A DNA stretch of 64,000 nucleotides. Source: Delftia acidovorans. Its GTDB lineage: Bacteria; Pseudomonadota; Gammaproteobacteria; Burkholderiales; Burkholderiaceae_C. The first letter of the stretch is position 1; each line of letters starts with the position of its first letter. The notes beneath the pieces are model-generated. The model was not told the DNA's origin. It did not search any database and saw only the letters and a program-made list of their open reading frames with translations. Both the position numbers and the translations under genes were made by a program. The DNA lies in contig JAITUC010000031.1 in the NCBI GenBank assembly GCA_031286585.1, forward strand, positions 186,001 to 250,000, given 5' to 3'. Below, in pieces: positions 34,232 to 42,471 of the stretch.

Positions 34232-35140
34232 CTACCCGGGCGGCAACAGCTCCCGCAGGTGCTCCACAAAGGCCCGCACGCCCTTGGACAGCGTGCGTCC
34301 GGCCAGGGTCTGCAGCTCGATGGCGCGCGCATTCATGCCGCGCTCGCGGATGGTCGCCGCATGCAGCTCGCCACGGCGCACGCGCTCGCGCATGGTGACC
34401 TCGCCGCCCAGCGACAGGCCGCCGCCGTGCAGCACGAAGTGCACCAGGGTCTCGAACTGGCCGCTGACCAGGGCGGGTTCGAACACCAGGCGGCGGTGGC
34501 TGCAGGCGATGTCGAACAGCTGGCGCGCGGTGTTGGCGTCCTCGGGCAGGGCAATGGCATGGGGATGCATCTGGGCCAGGGTGATGCTCGCATGACGGGC
34601 CAGCGCATGGTCGGGCCGCATGATGGCGACCACGGGCGAGACCTGGCGATGCCAGACCTCGATGTCACGTGCCGCCGCGCGGCTGTACGTCAGGCCCACG
34701 TCGGCCTCGCCGCCCAGCACGGCCTGGGTCACGGCGGCAGGCGCTTCCACGCGCAGGTGGAACTGCATGCCCGGGTACTGTTCGCGGAAAAGCGCCATGG
34801 CGCGTGGCAGGAACTCGATGGCAAAGCCGCCCGAGCTGCACACGCGGACCACGCCCCGGCGCAGGCCCTGCAGGGCCTCGATGTCCGAGACCACGCGATC
34901 GGCCTCCAGCGCACCGCGGCGCGCATGGGCGGCCAGCAGCTCGCCTGCCGGGCTGGGCGCCATGCCGCGCGGACGGCGCTCGAACAGCGGCACGCCCAGC
35001 ATCTCTTCCAGTCCGGCGACCTGGCGGCTCACGGCCGAGGGCGAGACATTGAGCCGCGTGGCGGCTTCGCTGACCGAGCCGCAGCGCACCACTTCGAGAA
35101 AGTAGCGCAGGGCCGTGTCCTGTAGGCGGTTGGAAAGCAT
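34232..35140 (-). CDS. LysR-family regulator of the amidase-Bug pair
   Basis: A 302-residue LysR protein. HTH at about 1-65 (LQDTALRYFLEVVRCGSVSEAATRLNVSPSAVSRQVAGLEEMLGVPLFERRPRGMAPS). The co-inducer domain includes VVRVCSSGGFAIEFLPRAM and ADVGLTYSRAAARDIEV. The ATG at 35140 gives the standard N-terminus. It is divergent from the amidase gene, over a 115-base gap with short palindromes, and is likely to control that pair. Confidence 0.9.
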   Translation of the reverse strand: MLSNRLQDTALRYFLEVVRCGSVSEAATRLNVSPSAVSRQVAGLEEMLGVPLFERRPRGMAPSPAGELLAAHARRGALEADRVVSDIEALQGLRRGVVRVCSSGGFAIEFLPRAMALFREQYPGMQFHLRVEAPAAVTQAVLGGEADVGLTYSRAAARDIEVWHRQVSPVVAIMRPDHALARHASITLAQMHPHAIALPEDANTARQLFDIACSHRRLVFEPALVSGQFETLVHFVLHGGGLSLGGEVTMRERVRRGELHAATIRERGMNARAIELQTLAGRTLSKGVRAFVEHLRELLPPG

Positions 35141-35159
35141 GGTGGCCTGCTTGTGGTTT

Positions 35160-35211
35160 GCGAAAAACGCAACGATAAGCCAAAAAAAAGGCGATTGTCG
35201 AAATAATTTCG
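35160..35211. promoter_or_regulatory. Palindromes in the lysR/amidase gap
   Basis: A perfect 13-base palindrome CGAAATAATTTCG lies at 35199-35211, and a smaller one, GCG-AAAAA-CGC, at 35160-35170. The region is AT-rich compared with its surroundings and sits 20 to 95 bases from the two divergent starts. LysR-type binding is the likely role. Confidence 0.5.
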
Positions 35212-35255
35212 CCTGCTTATGCTGACTTCGTTCTGTCACAAAAACGAGGAAATCC

Positions 35256-36743
35256 ATGGAGTCGAACGCAAGCACCGCAGCGCAGCAGCCGGATCTGGCC
35301 ACCGGGGGCGGTGCCGTCGTGGAGATGTCGGCCGTCGCGCTGTCAAAGGCCATCCAGGGCCGCGATCTGTCCTGCGTGGAGGTGCTGGATGCCTATTGCG
35401 CGCAGATCGACCGGCTCAACCCCGTGGTCAACGCGCTGGTGGCCCCGCTGGACCGCGACTGGCTGCGCGGCCGCTCCCGCGAACTGGACACGCTGCTGGC
35501 GCGCGGCCAGAGCCTGGGGCCGCTGCACGGCTTTCCCCAGGCTCCCAAGGACATCATGCCGGCAGCCGGCATGGTGACGACCAAGGGATCGCCCATCTTC
35601 GCGGGCCAGGTCTCTCAGACCGATTGCGTGGTGTTCGAGCGCATGCGCGCAGGCGGTTCGCTGTTTGTGGCGCGCAGCAATTCGCCCGAGTTCGGCCTGG
35701 GCGGCCATACCTACAACCCGGTCTACGGGACCACGCGCAATGCCTTCGATCCCTCGCGCTCCGCTGGCGGCAGCAGTGGCGGGGCCGGCGTGGCCGTGGC
35801 GCTGCGCATGCTGCCCGTGGCCGATGGCTCGGACATGATGGGTTCGCTGCGCACGCCGGCCGCCTTCAACCATGTCTACGGACTGCGCACCTCGGTGGGC
35901 TGCGTGCCGCATGGCCCGTCGGAAGAGCTGTTCTTCCAGCAGTTCAGCGTGGCCGGTCCCATGGCGCGCGACATTCCCGACCTGGCCCTGCTGCTGTCCG
36001 TGCAGGCAGGCTTCGACGCGCGCCTGCCGCTGACGCGCCGCAGTGAACCGCCCAAGGACTGGACCGCCCACCTGGCGCGCGACTGCAAGGGCCTGCGCAT
36101 CGGCTGGCTGGGGGACCTGGGCGGGCACCTGCCCACCGAGCCCGGCCTGCTGGAGACCTGCCGCGCGGCGCTGCGGCATTTCAAGACCATCGGCTGCACG
36201 GTGGAAGAGGCCTTGCCGGCCTTCGACTTCGAGCGCCTGTGGCGCGCCTGGATCGACCTGCGCAGCTTCAGCGTGGCCGGGGCCAACGCCGCCCTGTACC
36301 GCGACCCGGTCAGGCATGCCCTGCTCAAGCCCGAGGCCCTCTGGGAAATCGAGCGCGGCCTGGCGCTGCCGGCCATGGCCGTCTATGACGCGGCGCGCGT
36401 GCGCTCGGCCTGGTACGAAACCCTGCGCCGCCTGTTCGACAGCTACGACTTTCTGGTGCTGCCCTCCGCCCAGGTCTTCCCGTTCGATGCGGCGCTGGAC
36501 TGGCCGCATGCCGTGGGCGGCCGCGAGATGGACACCTACCACCGCTGGATGCAGGCCGTGGTGCCCGCCACCATGGCCGGCTTGCCGGCCCTGGCCGCGC
36601 CTGCAGGCTTCGGGCCGCAGGGGCTGCCTGCCGGGCTGCAGATCATCGGCCCGGCGCAGGCCGATCTGGCCGTGCTGCAGATCGGCCATGCCTATGACCA
36701 GGCCGGCGGCTTCTCGCGCGTGCGCAGCCCGCTGCTCGGCTGA
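35256..36743 (+). CDS. Amidase-signature hydrolase
   Basis: A 495-residue amidase (PF01425). The catalytic triad is complete: Lys98 in QAPKDIM, cis-Ser173 in SAGGSSGGAG, and nucleophile Ser197 in GSDMMGSLRTPAAF, with the canonical 24-residue spacing between the two serines. The usual Thr-Gly before the nucleophile is Met-Met, which marks a subgroup. No signal peptide is seen, so it acts in the cytoplasm on an imported amide. A Bug receptor gene follows 59 bases later and a LysR gene faces it. Confidence 0.92.
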   Translation: MESNASTAAQQPDLATGGGAVVEMSAVALSKAIQGRDLSCVEVLDAYCAQIDRLNPVVNALVAPLDRDWLRGRSRELDTLLARGQSLGPLHGFPQAPKDIMPAAGMVTTKGSPIFAGQVSQTDCVVFERMRAGGSLFVARSNSPEFGLGGHTYNPVYGTTRNAFDPSRSAGGSSGGAGVAVALRMLPVADGSDMMGSLRTPAAFNHVYGLRTSVGCVPHGPSEELFFQQFSVAGPMARDIPDLALLLSVQAGFDARLPLTRRSEPPKDWTAHLARDCKGLRIGWLGDLGGHLPTEPGLLETCRAALRHFKTIGCTVEEALPAFDFERLWRAWIDLRSFSVAGANAALYRDPVRHALLKPEALWEIERGLALPAMAVYDAARVRSAWYETLRRLFDSYDFLVLPSAQVFPFDAALDWPHAVGGREMDTYHRWMQAVVPATMAGLPALAAPAGFGPQGLPAGLQIIGPAQADLAVLQIGHAYDQAGGFSRVRSPLLG

Positions 36744-36802
36744 AACCGCCGCATTGAGTTTTCCCAGGTTCCCGTTCCCTCGTCCCCCAGGAGATCCGCG
36801 CC

Positions 36803-37789
36803 ATGGCCTTGTCCCGTTCCCGTTTTCTGTCGTGTCTGATGGCCGGTGCCACGGCACTTGCGCTGCCCGCAGCCAAAGCCCAGCCGCAGTCCTACCCGGA
36901 TCGCCCGATCAAGCTGGTCGTGCCGTTTGCGCCGGGCGGCGCCACCGACATCCTGGGCCGGCTGCTGGCCACCGCGCTGGGCGAGCGGCTGGGCCAGCCC
37001 GTGGTCGTGGAAAACCGTCCCGGTGCAGGCACGGTGGTGGCGGGCGCGCTGGTGGCCAAGGCGCCGCCCGACGGCTACACGCTGCTGCTGGGCGCCAGCA
37101 CCACGCTGACGCTCAACCCCGCCATCCGCAACCCGCTGCCCTATGACCCGCTGCGCAGCTTCACGCCGCTGGGGCTGGTGGCCGACATGGGCCTGGTGCT
37201 GGTGGCCCACAACGAGACGCCTGCGCGCACGCTGCCCGAACTCGTGGCCTTGGCCAAGGCCAATCCCGACAAGCTGTCCTACGGCTCCTTCGGCACGGGA
37301 TCGTCGGTGCATTTCGGCGGCGAAATGCTCAAGACCGCCACGGGCATGCGCATGGTGCATGTGCCTTTCAATGGCAGCTCGCCCAGCCTCACCGCGCTGA
37401 TGGGCGGGCAGGTGCAGGTGGCCGTGGACACGGTGGTGGCCACCACGCCGCTGATCAAGGCCGGCAAGATCCGTCCCATCGCCGCCCTGGGACCGCAGCG
37501 CCTGGCCCTGCTGCCCCAGGTGCCCACCGTGGCCGAAAGCGGCTACCCGGGCTTTGCCATGGACACCTGGTTTGCCTTCCTCGCACCGGCCGGCCTGCCC
37601 GCGCCCATCCAGAAGAAACTGGAAAAGGCGCTGGCCGACGCCATGGCCGAGCCGGCCATGAAGAAGAAGCTGGTGGACATCGGCCTGTCGCCCGCATGGG
37701 GTCCGGCCAGCGCGCTGCAGGAGCGCATAGAGCGCGAACTGCCGCAAATGCGCGCCGTGGCCGCCAGAGCCGACATCAAGGTGGATTGA
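36803..37789 (+). CDS. Bug/TctC-family periplasmic solute receptor 3
   Basis: A 328-residue receptor. A signal peptide (about 1-26, ending AAKAQ) precedes YPDRPIKLVVPFAPGGATDILGR, RPGAGTVVAGALVAKAPPDGYTLLL, and HVPFNGSSPSLTALMGGQVQ. A CAGGAGATCC ribosome site lies before the ATG. As the partner of the amidase gene it probably captures that enzyme's amide substrate or a related acid. Confidence 0.91.
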   Translation: MALSRSRFLSCLMAGATALALPAAKAQPQSYPDRPIKLVVPFAPGGATDILGRLLATALGERLGQPVVVENRPGAGTVVAGALVAKAPPDGYTLLLGASTTLTLNPAIRNPLPYDPLRSFTPLGLVADMGLVLVAHNETPARTLPELVALAKANPDKLSYGSFGTGSSVHFGGEMLKTATGMRMVHVPFNGSSPSLTALMGGQVQVAVDTVVATTPLIKAGKIRPIAALGPQRLALLPQVPTVAESGYPGFAMDTWFAFLAPAGLPAPIQKKLEKALADAMAEPAMKKKLVDIGLSPAWGPASALQERIERELPQMRAVAARADIKVD

Positions 37790-37926
37790 ACGCAGCTGCC
37801 TTCCGGGAGAGCGGGGGAGGGCACGAAGCGACTCAGGGTGCTTCTGATCCTGCAGGAAAGCTGCGGCAGGATTGGCGACAATGCAGGCTTCGCCTTTTCA
37901 TCGCACCGACAAAGAGACTCCTGCCC

Positions 37927-39123
37927 ATGCAATTCGCCGACCGTCTGAACAACGTAGAAACCTCCGCCATCCGCGAGCTGTTCAAGCTGCTGGGCAAGCC
38001 CGGCATCATCAGCTTTGCGGGTGGTTTCCCGGACAGCGCCATGTTCGACGTGGCCGGCATCAGCGCCGCCTCCCAGGCCGCGCTGCAGCAGGAGCCGGGC
38101 GCCGCGCTGCAGTACGGTGCGACCGAGGGCTACCAGCCGCTGCGCGAGCAGATCGCCGCCTTCATGGCCGCCAAGGGCGTGCGCGAGCTGGCTCCCGAAC
38201 AACTGGTGGTGACCACGGGCAGCCAGCAGGCGCTGGACCTGCTGGGCAAGACCATGATCAACCCTGGCGACAAGGTCATCGTCGAAGGCCCGACCTTCCT
38301 GGCCACCATCCAGTGCTTCCGCCTGTACGGCGCCGAAGTCATCAGCGCCCCCATCGACGCCGAAGGCGCCCAGGTCGACGCGCTGGAGAAACTCATTGCC
38401 GAGCACCGCCCCAAGCTGGTCTACCTGATCCCCACCTTCGGCAACCCCAGCGGCGCCATGCTGAGCCTGGAACGCCGCAAGAAGGTGCTGGAGCTGGCCG
38501 TCAAGTACCAGACCCTGGTGGTGGAAGACGATCCCTACGGCGACCTGTATTTTGGCGAAGCGCCTCCGCCCAGCCTGCTGGCGCTGTCCAGCCAGGTGCC
38601 CGGCAGCCGCGACTGGCTGGCGCACTGCGGCTCGCTGAGCAAGGTGCTCAGCCCCGGCCTGCGCATCGGCTGGCTGGTGGCCCCGGCCGAGCTGCTGGGC
38701 CGCGCCGTGATGTGCAAGCAGTTCAGCGATGCCCACACCAGCACCTTTGCCCAGGCCACGGCCGCGCAGTACCTGAAGTCCGGCGCCATGCCCGCCACCC
38801 TGGCCCATGTGCGCGAGGTCTACGCGCGCCGCGCCAAGGCCATGGGCGATGCCCTGCGCGAGCACCTCGGCGATGCCGTGGAATTCCTGCAGCCCCAGGG
38901 CGGCCTGTTCCTGTGGGTGCGCCTGACCGGCAAGGGCGGCGCGCTGGCCGATGCCGGTGAGCTGGCCAAGCGGGCCATTGCCCAGGGCGTGGCCTTTGTG
39001 CCGGGCGCGCCGTTCTTTGCGCAAAACCCCGATGCCACCAGCTTCCGCCTCTCGTTCGCCACGGCGGACGAGGACAAGATCCGCGAAGGCATCGCCCGCC
39101 TTGCCCAGGCGCTCAAGGCATGA
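37927..39123 (+). CDS. PLP-dependent aminotransferase, class I/II (2-aminoadipate aminotransferase-like)
   Basis: A 398-residue aminotransferase of the LysN/MocR-catalytic type: GIISFAGGFPDSAMF near the N-terminus, LQYGATEGYQPLREQIAAFM, TTGSQQALDLLGKTMINPGD, LVYLIPTFGNPSGAML, VEDDPYGDLYF, and the PLP lysine at residue 239 in CGSLSKVLSPGLRIGW. Related enzymes transaminate 2-aminoadipate, kynurenine or branched and aromatic amino acids, and the exact substrate is not clear. slyX overlaps the stop by four bases. Confidence 0.88.
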   Translation: MQFADRLNNVETSAIRELFKLLGKPGIISFAGGFPDSAMFDVAGISAASQAALQQEPGAALQYGATEGYQPLREQIAAFMAAKGVRELAPEQLVVTTGSQQALDLLGKTMINPGDKVIVEGPTFLATIQCFRLYGAEVISAPIDAEGAQVDALEKLIAEHRPKLVYLIPTFGNPSGAMLSLERRKKVLELAVKYQTLVVEDDPYGDLYFGEAPPPSLLALSSQVPGSRDWLAHCGSLSKVLSPGLRIGWLVAPAELLGRAVMCKQFSDAHTSTFAQATAAQYLKSGAMPATLAHVREVYARRAKAMGDALREHLGDAVEFLQPQGGLFLWVRLTGKGGALADAGELAKRAIAQGVAFVPGAPFFAQNPDATSFRLSFATADEDKIREGIARLAQALKA

Positions 39124-39365
39124 GCGTGGCCGGCGACGGAGAACATGGCGGTGCCGATGCCCTGCAGGCACGCGTGATGGAGCTGGAGATCAAGGCCAGC
39201 TACACCGAAGACCTGCTGGAGCAGCTGAACCTGACCATCTACCGCCAGCAGCAGCAGATCGACCGGCTGCTTGACGAACTGCGCGACCTGCGCCGCCGCG
39301 TCCCCGAAGGCGGGCCGGCCGGCGGTGCAGCCAATCTGCGCGACGAACTGCCTCCGCACTACTGA
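39120..39365 (+). CDS. slyX: SlyX family protein
   Basis: An 81-residue protein with a central coiled coil: VMELEIKASYTEDLLEQLNL, then Gln/Arg-rich heptads (IYRQQQQIDRLLDELRDLRRR), ending in the family signature RDELPPHY. Function is unknown. The ATG overlaps the stop of the aminotransferase gene (39120-39123). Confidence 0.93.
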   Translation: MSVAGDGEHGGADALQARVMELEIKASYTEDLLEQLNLTIYRQQQQIDRLLDELRDLRRRVPEGGPAGGAANLRDELPPHY

Positions 39366-39413
39366 GCCCGAGCGCAGCCCCGGGCGGGGCTGCGTCTCCC
39401 TCTCCTTCTTTCT

Positions 39414-39557
39414 TTATTCGAGCGGCTTGTTGGCCACGTGCTTCATCTTGCCCAGGAACAGGCGCAGGAAAAAGGCCGCCATGATCAGGATGAAGACGAT
39501 GACGCCCAGGCTCATCAGGCCGTAGTCGGTGGAAAAAAGATCAATCATCAGCTTCAC
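39414..39557 (-). CDS. DUF3149 single-span membrane peptide
   Basis: A tiny protein: 47 residues from GTG 39557, or 44 from ATG 39548. It reads roughly IDLFSTDYGLMSLGVIVF, then a hydrophobic helix, then basic RLFLGKMKHVANK at the cytoplasmic end, matching DUF3149. An AGGAGG lies four bases before the GTG and thirteen before the ATG, so GTG is preferred. It lies on the minus strand between slyX and the M20 amidohydrolase gene. Confidence 0.75.
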   Translation of the reverse strand: MKLMIDLFSTDYGLMSLGVIVFILIMAAFFLRLFLGKMKHVANKPLE

Positions 39558-39824
39558 AAGTCCTCCTGTGGTTTGTTGGTATCGGTGGGGTCCCGATCCA
39601 ACTATCGCGGTTGCCTGGCGCGGAGGGCTTGTGATGGGTCAACGCGGCGGCGGGGTGGGTTTGCGGCAGCGCAAAGGGGCATGCCCCGGCAAGCCCGGGA
39701 ACTGGGAATGGGTACGAATGAGGCATTCGCCCTTCACTGCCATCTACGATGCCCGCGTGCCCTGGTGCAGACCGAACAATTGCTGGGCCGCTTCGAGTCC
39801 ATCATCCAGGGCGGGCCAAGCCCA

Positions 39825-41252
39825 TCACCCCCGCATAAACGGCAAGGGCACTTCCGGGGGAATCGGGCACGCATAGGGCCGGCCGTCGCGGCGCTGCAGC
39901 AACTCCGCCTTGGCCTGGGCAATGCGTTCGGGCTGCTCCAGCAAGGCGATGGCCGTGGCCGCCAGCACCTGGGCGGCGCGCACCATGCCTGCGTGGGCCA
40001 GGCCGGATTGGCCTTGCGAGACCATCTGCCATGAGTGCAGCGGCGTGCCGAAGGCGTAGCAGGCCACCCAGGCCTGGACGGTGGGCGTGATCCAGCTCAC
40101 ATCGGCCACATCGGTGGAGCCGAACAGGGTGTCCTCCACGGCGGGATCGTAGGGTGCCAGGCCTTCGAACACGGCCGGCACCTTGCCGCGCAGCACGCTG
40201 GCCAGCGGGCGGCTGACCTGGTCCACGTCGTTGCTGTCCAGCGTGGCCTGGAAATCGCCGGCCAGGCGATGCAGGCCGGGGTCCACGCGCAGCGGGCCCA
40301 GGGCCTGCATTTGCGCATACATCACCTGGTTCAGCGTGCGGTTCTGCAGCAGGTTGGAGCAGGCCTTGTCAAAGACGATCTCCAGCCGGCAGTCCGTCAT
40401 CAGCGCGGCGCCGCGTGCCACGTTCTGCACGCGCTCGTACAGCGCTGCCGCCTCGTGGTTGCGCGCGGCGCGCACCAGGTAGAGCACCTCGGCGCGCGCC
40501 TGGACTACGTTGGGCGACAGGCCGCCCGAGTCGGTGATGGCGTAGTGCACCCGCGCATCGGTGGGCATGTGCTCGCGCAGGTAGTTCACGCCCACGTTCA
40601 TCAGCTCCACGGCATCGAGCGCGCTGCGGCCCAGGTGGGGCGAATGCGCGGCATGGGAGGCCTTGCCGTGGAAGACGAACTTCGCCTGGATGTTGGCCAG
40701 CGTGCTCTGGCTGAACACCCCCGTGAAGCTGGCCGGGTGCCAGGTCAGCGCCGCGTCCACATCGTCGAAGACCCCGGCACGCGCCATGAAGGTCTTGCCC
40801 GATCCGCCTTCCTCGGCCGGGCAGCCGTAGTAGCGCACGCGTGCCCTGGCGCCGCTGCGGCGCAGGTGCTCCTGCAGCGCAACGGCCGCGAAATGCGCCG
40901 AGGTGCCCAGCAGATGGTGGCCGCAGCCGTGGCCCGCCAGTCCCGGGCTGTCGGTGGAGGGCGTGCAGACCAGGGCGCCGCTTTGCTGGTTCAGGCCCGA
41001 CAGCGCGTCGTACTCGCCCAGGAAGGCCAGCACCGGGCCCTCGTCGCCCCATTCGGCCAGGAAGGCCGTGGGAATGCCGGCCACGCCGCGCGTGATGCGA
41101 AAGCCCGCCTGCTCCAGCGCATCGATGTGCAGCCGGGCCGAAGCCGTTTCGGCATAGCGCAGCTCGGCCAGGGACCAGATGCTGTCGGCCAGGGCCGCCA
41201 TGCGCGGGGACTGCTGCTGGAAGAAGTCCTGGAGATGCTCGACTGCGCTCAT
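39825..41252 (-). CDS. M20-family amidohydrolase, AbgB-like
   Basis: A 475-residue metal-dependent amidohydrolase related to p-aminobenzoyl-glutamate hydrolase subunit B. Visible are SIWSLAELRYAETASARLH, AFLGEYDALSGLNQQ, GHGCGHHLLGTSAHFAAVAL (metal-binding His/Cys block, about 109-128), and YYGCPAEEGGSGKTFMARAG with the catalytic Glu pair. ASHAAHSPHLGRSALDAVELM lies in the lid/dimer domain. No signal peptide is present. Its start overlaps the Bug receptor stop (41249-41252), so both are made from one transcript. Confidence 0.88.
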   Translation of the reverse strand: MSAVEHLQDFFQQQSPRMAALADSIWSLAELRYAETASARLHIDALEQAGFRITRGVAGIPTAFLAEWGDEGPVLAFLGEYDALSGLNQQSGALVCTPSTDSPGLAGHGCGHHLLGTSAHFAAVALQEHLRRSGARARVRYYGCPAEEGGSGKTFMARAGVFDDVDAALTWHPASFTGVFSQSTLANIQAKFVFHGKASHAAHSPHLGRSALDAVELMNVGVNYLREHMPTDARVHYAITDSGGLSPNVVQARAEVLYLVRAARNHEAAALYERVQNVARGAALMTDCRLEIVFDKACSNLLQNRTLNQVMYAQMQALGPLRVDPGLHRLAGDFQATLDSNDVDQVSRPLASVLRGKVPAVFEGLAPYDPAVEDTLFGSTDVADVSWITPTVQAWVACYAFGTPLHSWQMVSQGQSGLAHAGMVRAAQVLAATAIALLEQPERIAQAKAELLQRRDGRPYACPIPPEVPLPFMRG

Positions 41253-42280
41253 TCCGGTTTCACTCCTGCCTTGTCCAGCAGCGCCTTGTTGCGCTGCAGT
41301 TCGCTGGCGATCTGGGCCGGGAAGCGGCTCTGGTCCATCTCGGTGACCGAGGCGCCCAGCAGCTTCAGGTGCTTTTGCACCTCGGGCAGGCGCACGGCCT
41401 TCACCGACGCATCCTGCAACTGCCGGACGATGGCGGCTGGCGTGCCGGCCGGCACGACCACCCCGAACCAGCTGATGCCCAGTTCGTTGAGCTGCGCATA
41501 GCCCAGCTCCTTGAAGGTGGGCACATCGGGCAGGTCGGGCGAGCGGCTGTCGCCCGACAGCGCCACGGGGATGAGCTTGCCGCCCTTGATCTGGGGCATG
41601 GCCGAAGGCAACTGGTCGGTCATCACCTGCACCATGCCGGCCAGCGCATCGTTGAGCGCCGGGCCGTTGCCGCGGTAGGGCACGATCTGCACCTGGGTCT
41701 TCATGGTCTCGTTGAAGGACGCCACCATCAGATGGCCCAGCGTGCCCAGGCCGGGCACGCCCGCGCTGTAGGCGCCGGGCTGGGCGCGCAGCTTGGCCAG
41801 AAAGCCCGGAAAATCCTTGACGCCCATCTTGGGGTGGACCATGTAGACCGACGGCATGGTCACCAGATTGGCCACGGGCAAAAGCCTGCCTTCCAGCTTG
41901 GCGGCGCGCATGTACAGCGAGGGATTGATGGTGGCCGTGCTCACCGTGGCCATGCCGATGGTGTAGCCGTCAGGCGCGGCCTGGGCCATGCTTTCGGTGC
42001 CGATCAGGCCGCCAGCGCCGGCCTTGTTGTCCACCACCACGGGCTGCCCCAGCGTGCTGCGCAGGCCCTCTGCGATCACGCGCGCAACGATGTCGGTGGA
42101 GCCGCCTGCCGCAAAGGGCACGATGAGCTTGACGGGCTTGTTCGGATAGGCATCGGCCGCATGGGCCGGGCTGGTCAGGGAAAGGCCGCACAACACGGCG
42201 GCAAGACTGGACGCGCCCAGCGAGAGCAGGGTGCGCCGCGGCAGTGGAAGGAGGGGTTGGAAGAGGGGCTTGGCTTGCAT
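41249..42280 (-). CDS. Bug/TctC-family periplasmic solute receptor 4
   Basis: A 343-residue receptor with a long signal peptide (about 1-42; RRTLLSLGASSLAAVLCGL, ending PAHAA). The mature part begins YPNKPVKLIVPFAAGGSTDIVAR, then KAGAGGLIGTESMAQAAPDGYTI and VPYRGNGPALNDALAG. It is the first gene of the receptor-amidohydrolase pair and divergent from a LysR gene across a clear operator. The ligand is probably an amide cleaved by the downstream hydrolase. Confidence 0.91.
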   Translation of the reverse strand: MQAKPLFQPLLPLPRRTLLSLGASSLAAVLCGLSLTSPAHAADAYPNKPVKLIVPFAAGGSTDIVARVIAEGLRSTLGQPVVVDNKAGAGGLIGTESMAQAAPDGYTIGMATVSTATINPSLYMRAAKLEGRLLPVANLVTMPSVYMVHPKMGVKDFPGFLAKLRAQPGAYSAGVPGLGTLGHLMVASFNETMKTQVQIVPYRGNGPALNDALAGMVQVMTDQLPSAMPQIKGGKLIPVALSGDSRSPDLPDVPTFKELGYAQLNELGISWFGVVVPAGTPAAIVRQLQDASVKAVRLPEVQKHLKLLGASVTEMDQSRFPAQIASELQRNKALLDKAGVKPE

Positions 42281-42387
42281 GGCATGGGTTCCATCTACGG
42301 GGAAAAGAGCCGCAGGCCTGTGCCGTGCCGGCTCCCGATGCAGGCGACTATAGAAATCCTGCCGCCCGTGCGGGCCACGGTATTTGT

Positions 42388-42418
42388 GCCAAGCTATAAG
42401 CCGTTCCGATAGCTTGGC
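42388..42418. promoter_or_regulatory. 31-bp LysR-type operator between receptor 4 and its regulator
   Basis: GCCAAGCTAT (42388-42397) and ATAGCTTGGC (42409-42418) are perfect inverted 10-base arms separated by eleven bases, roughly one helical turn. It sits 107 bases from the receptor start and 53 from the lysR start, a typical placement for a LysR recognition site. Confidence 0.75.
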
Positions 42419-42471
42419 CCGCTCCACCTGTGGTGTGCCAAGGCCTGCCTCGGGAAAACACTGAGACTCCC

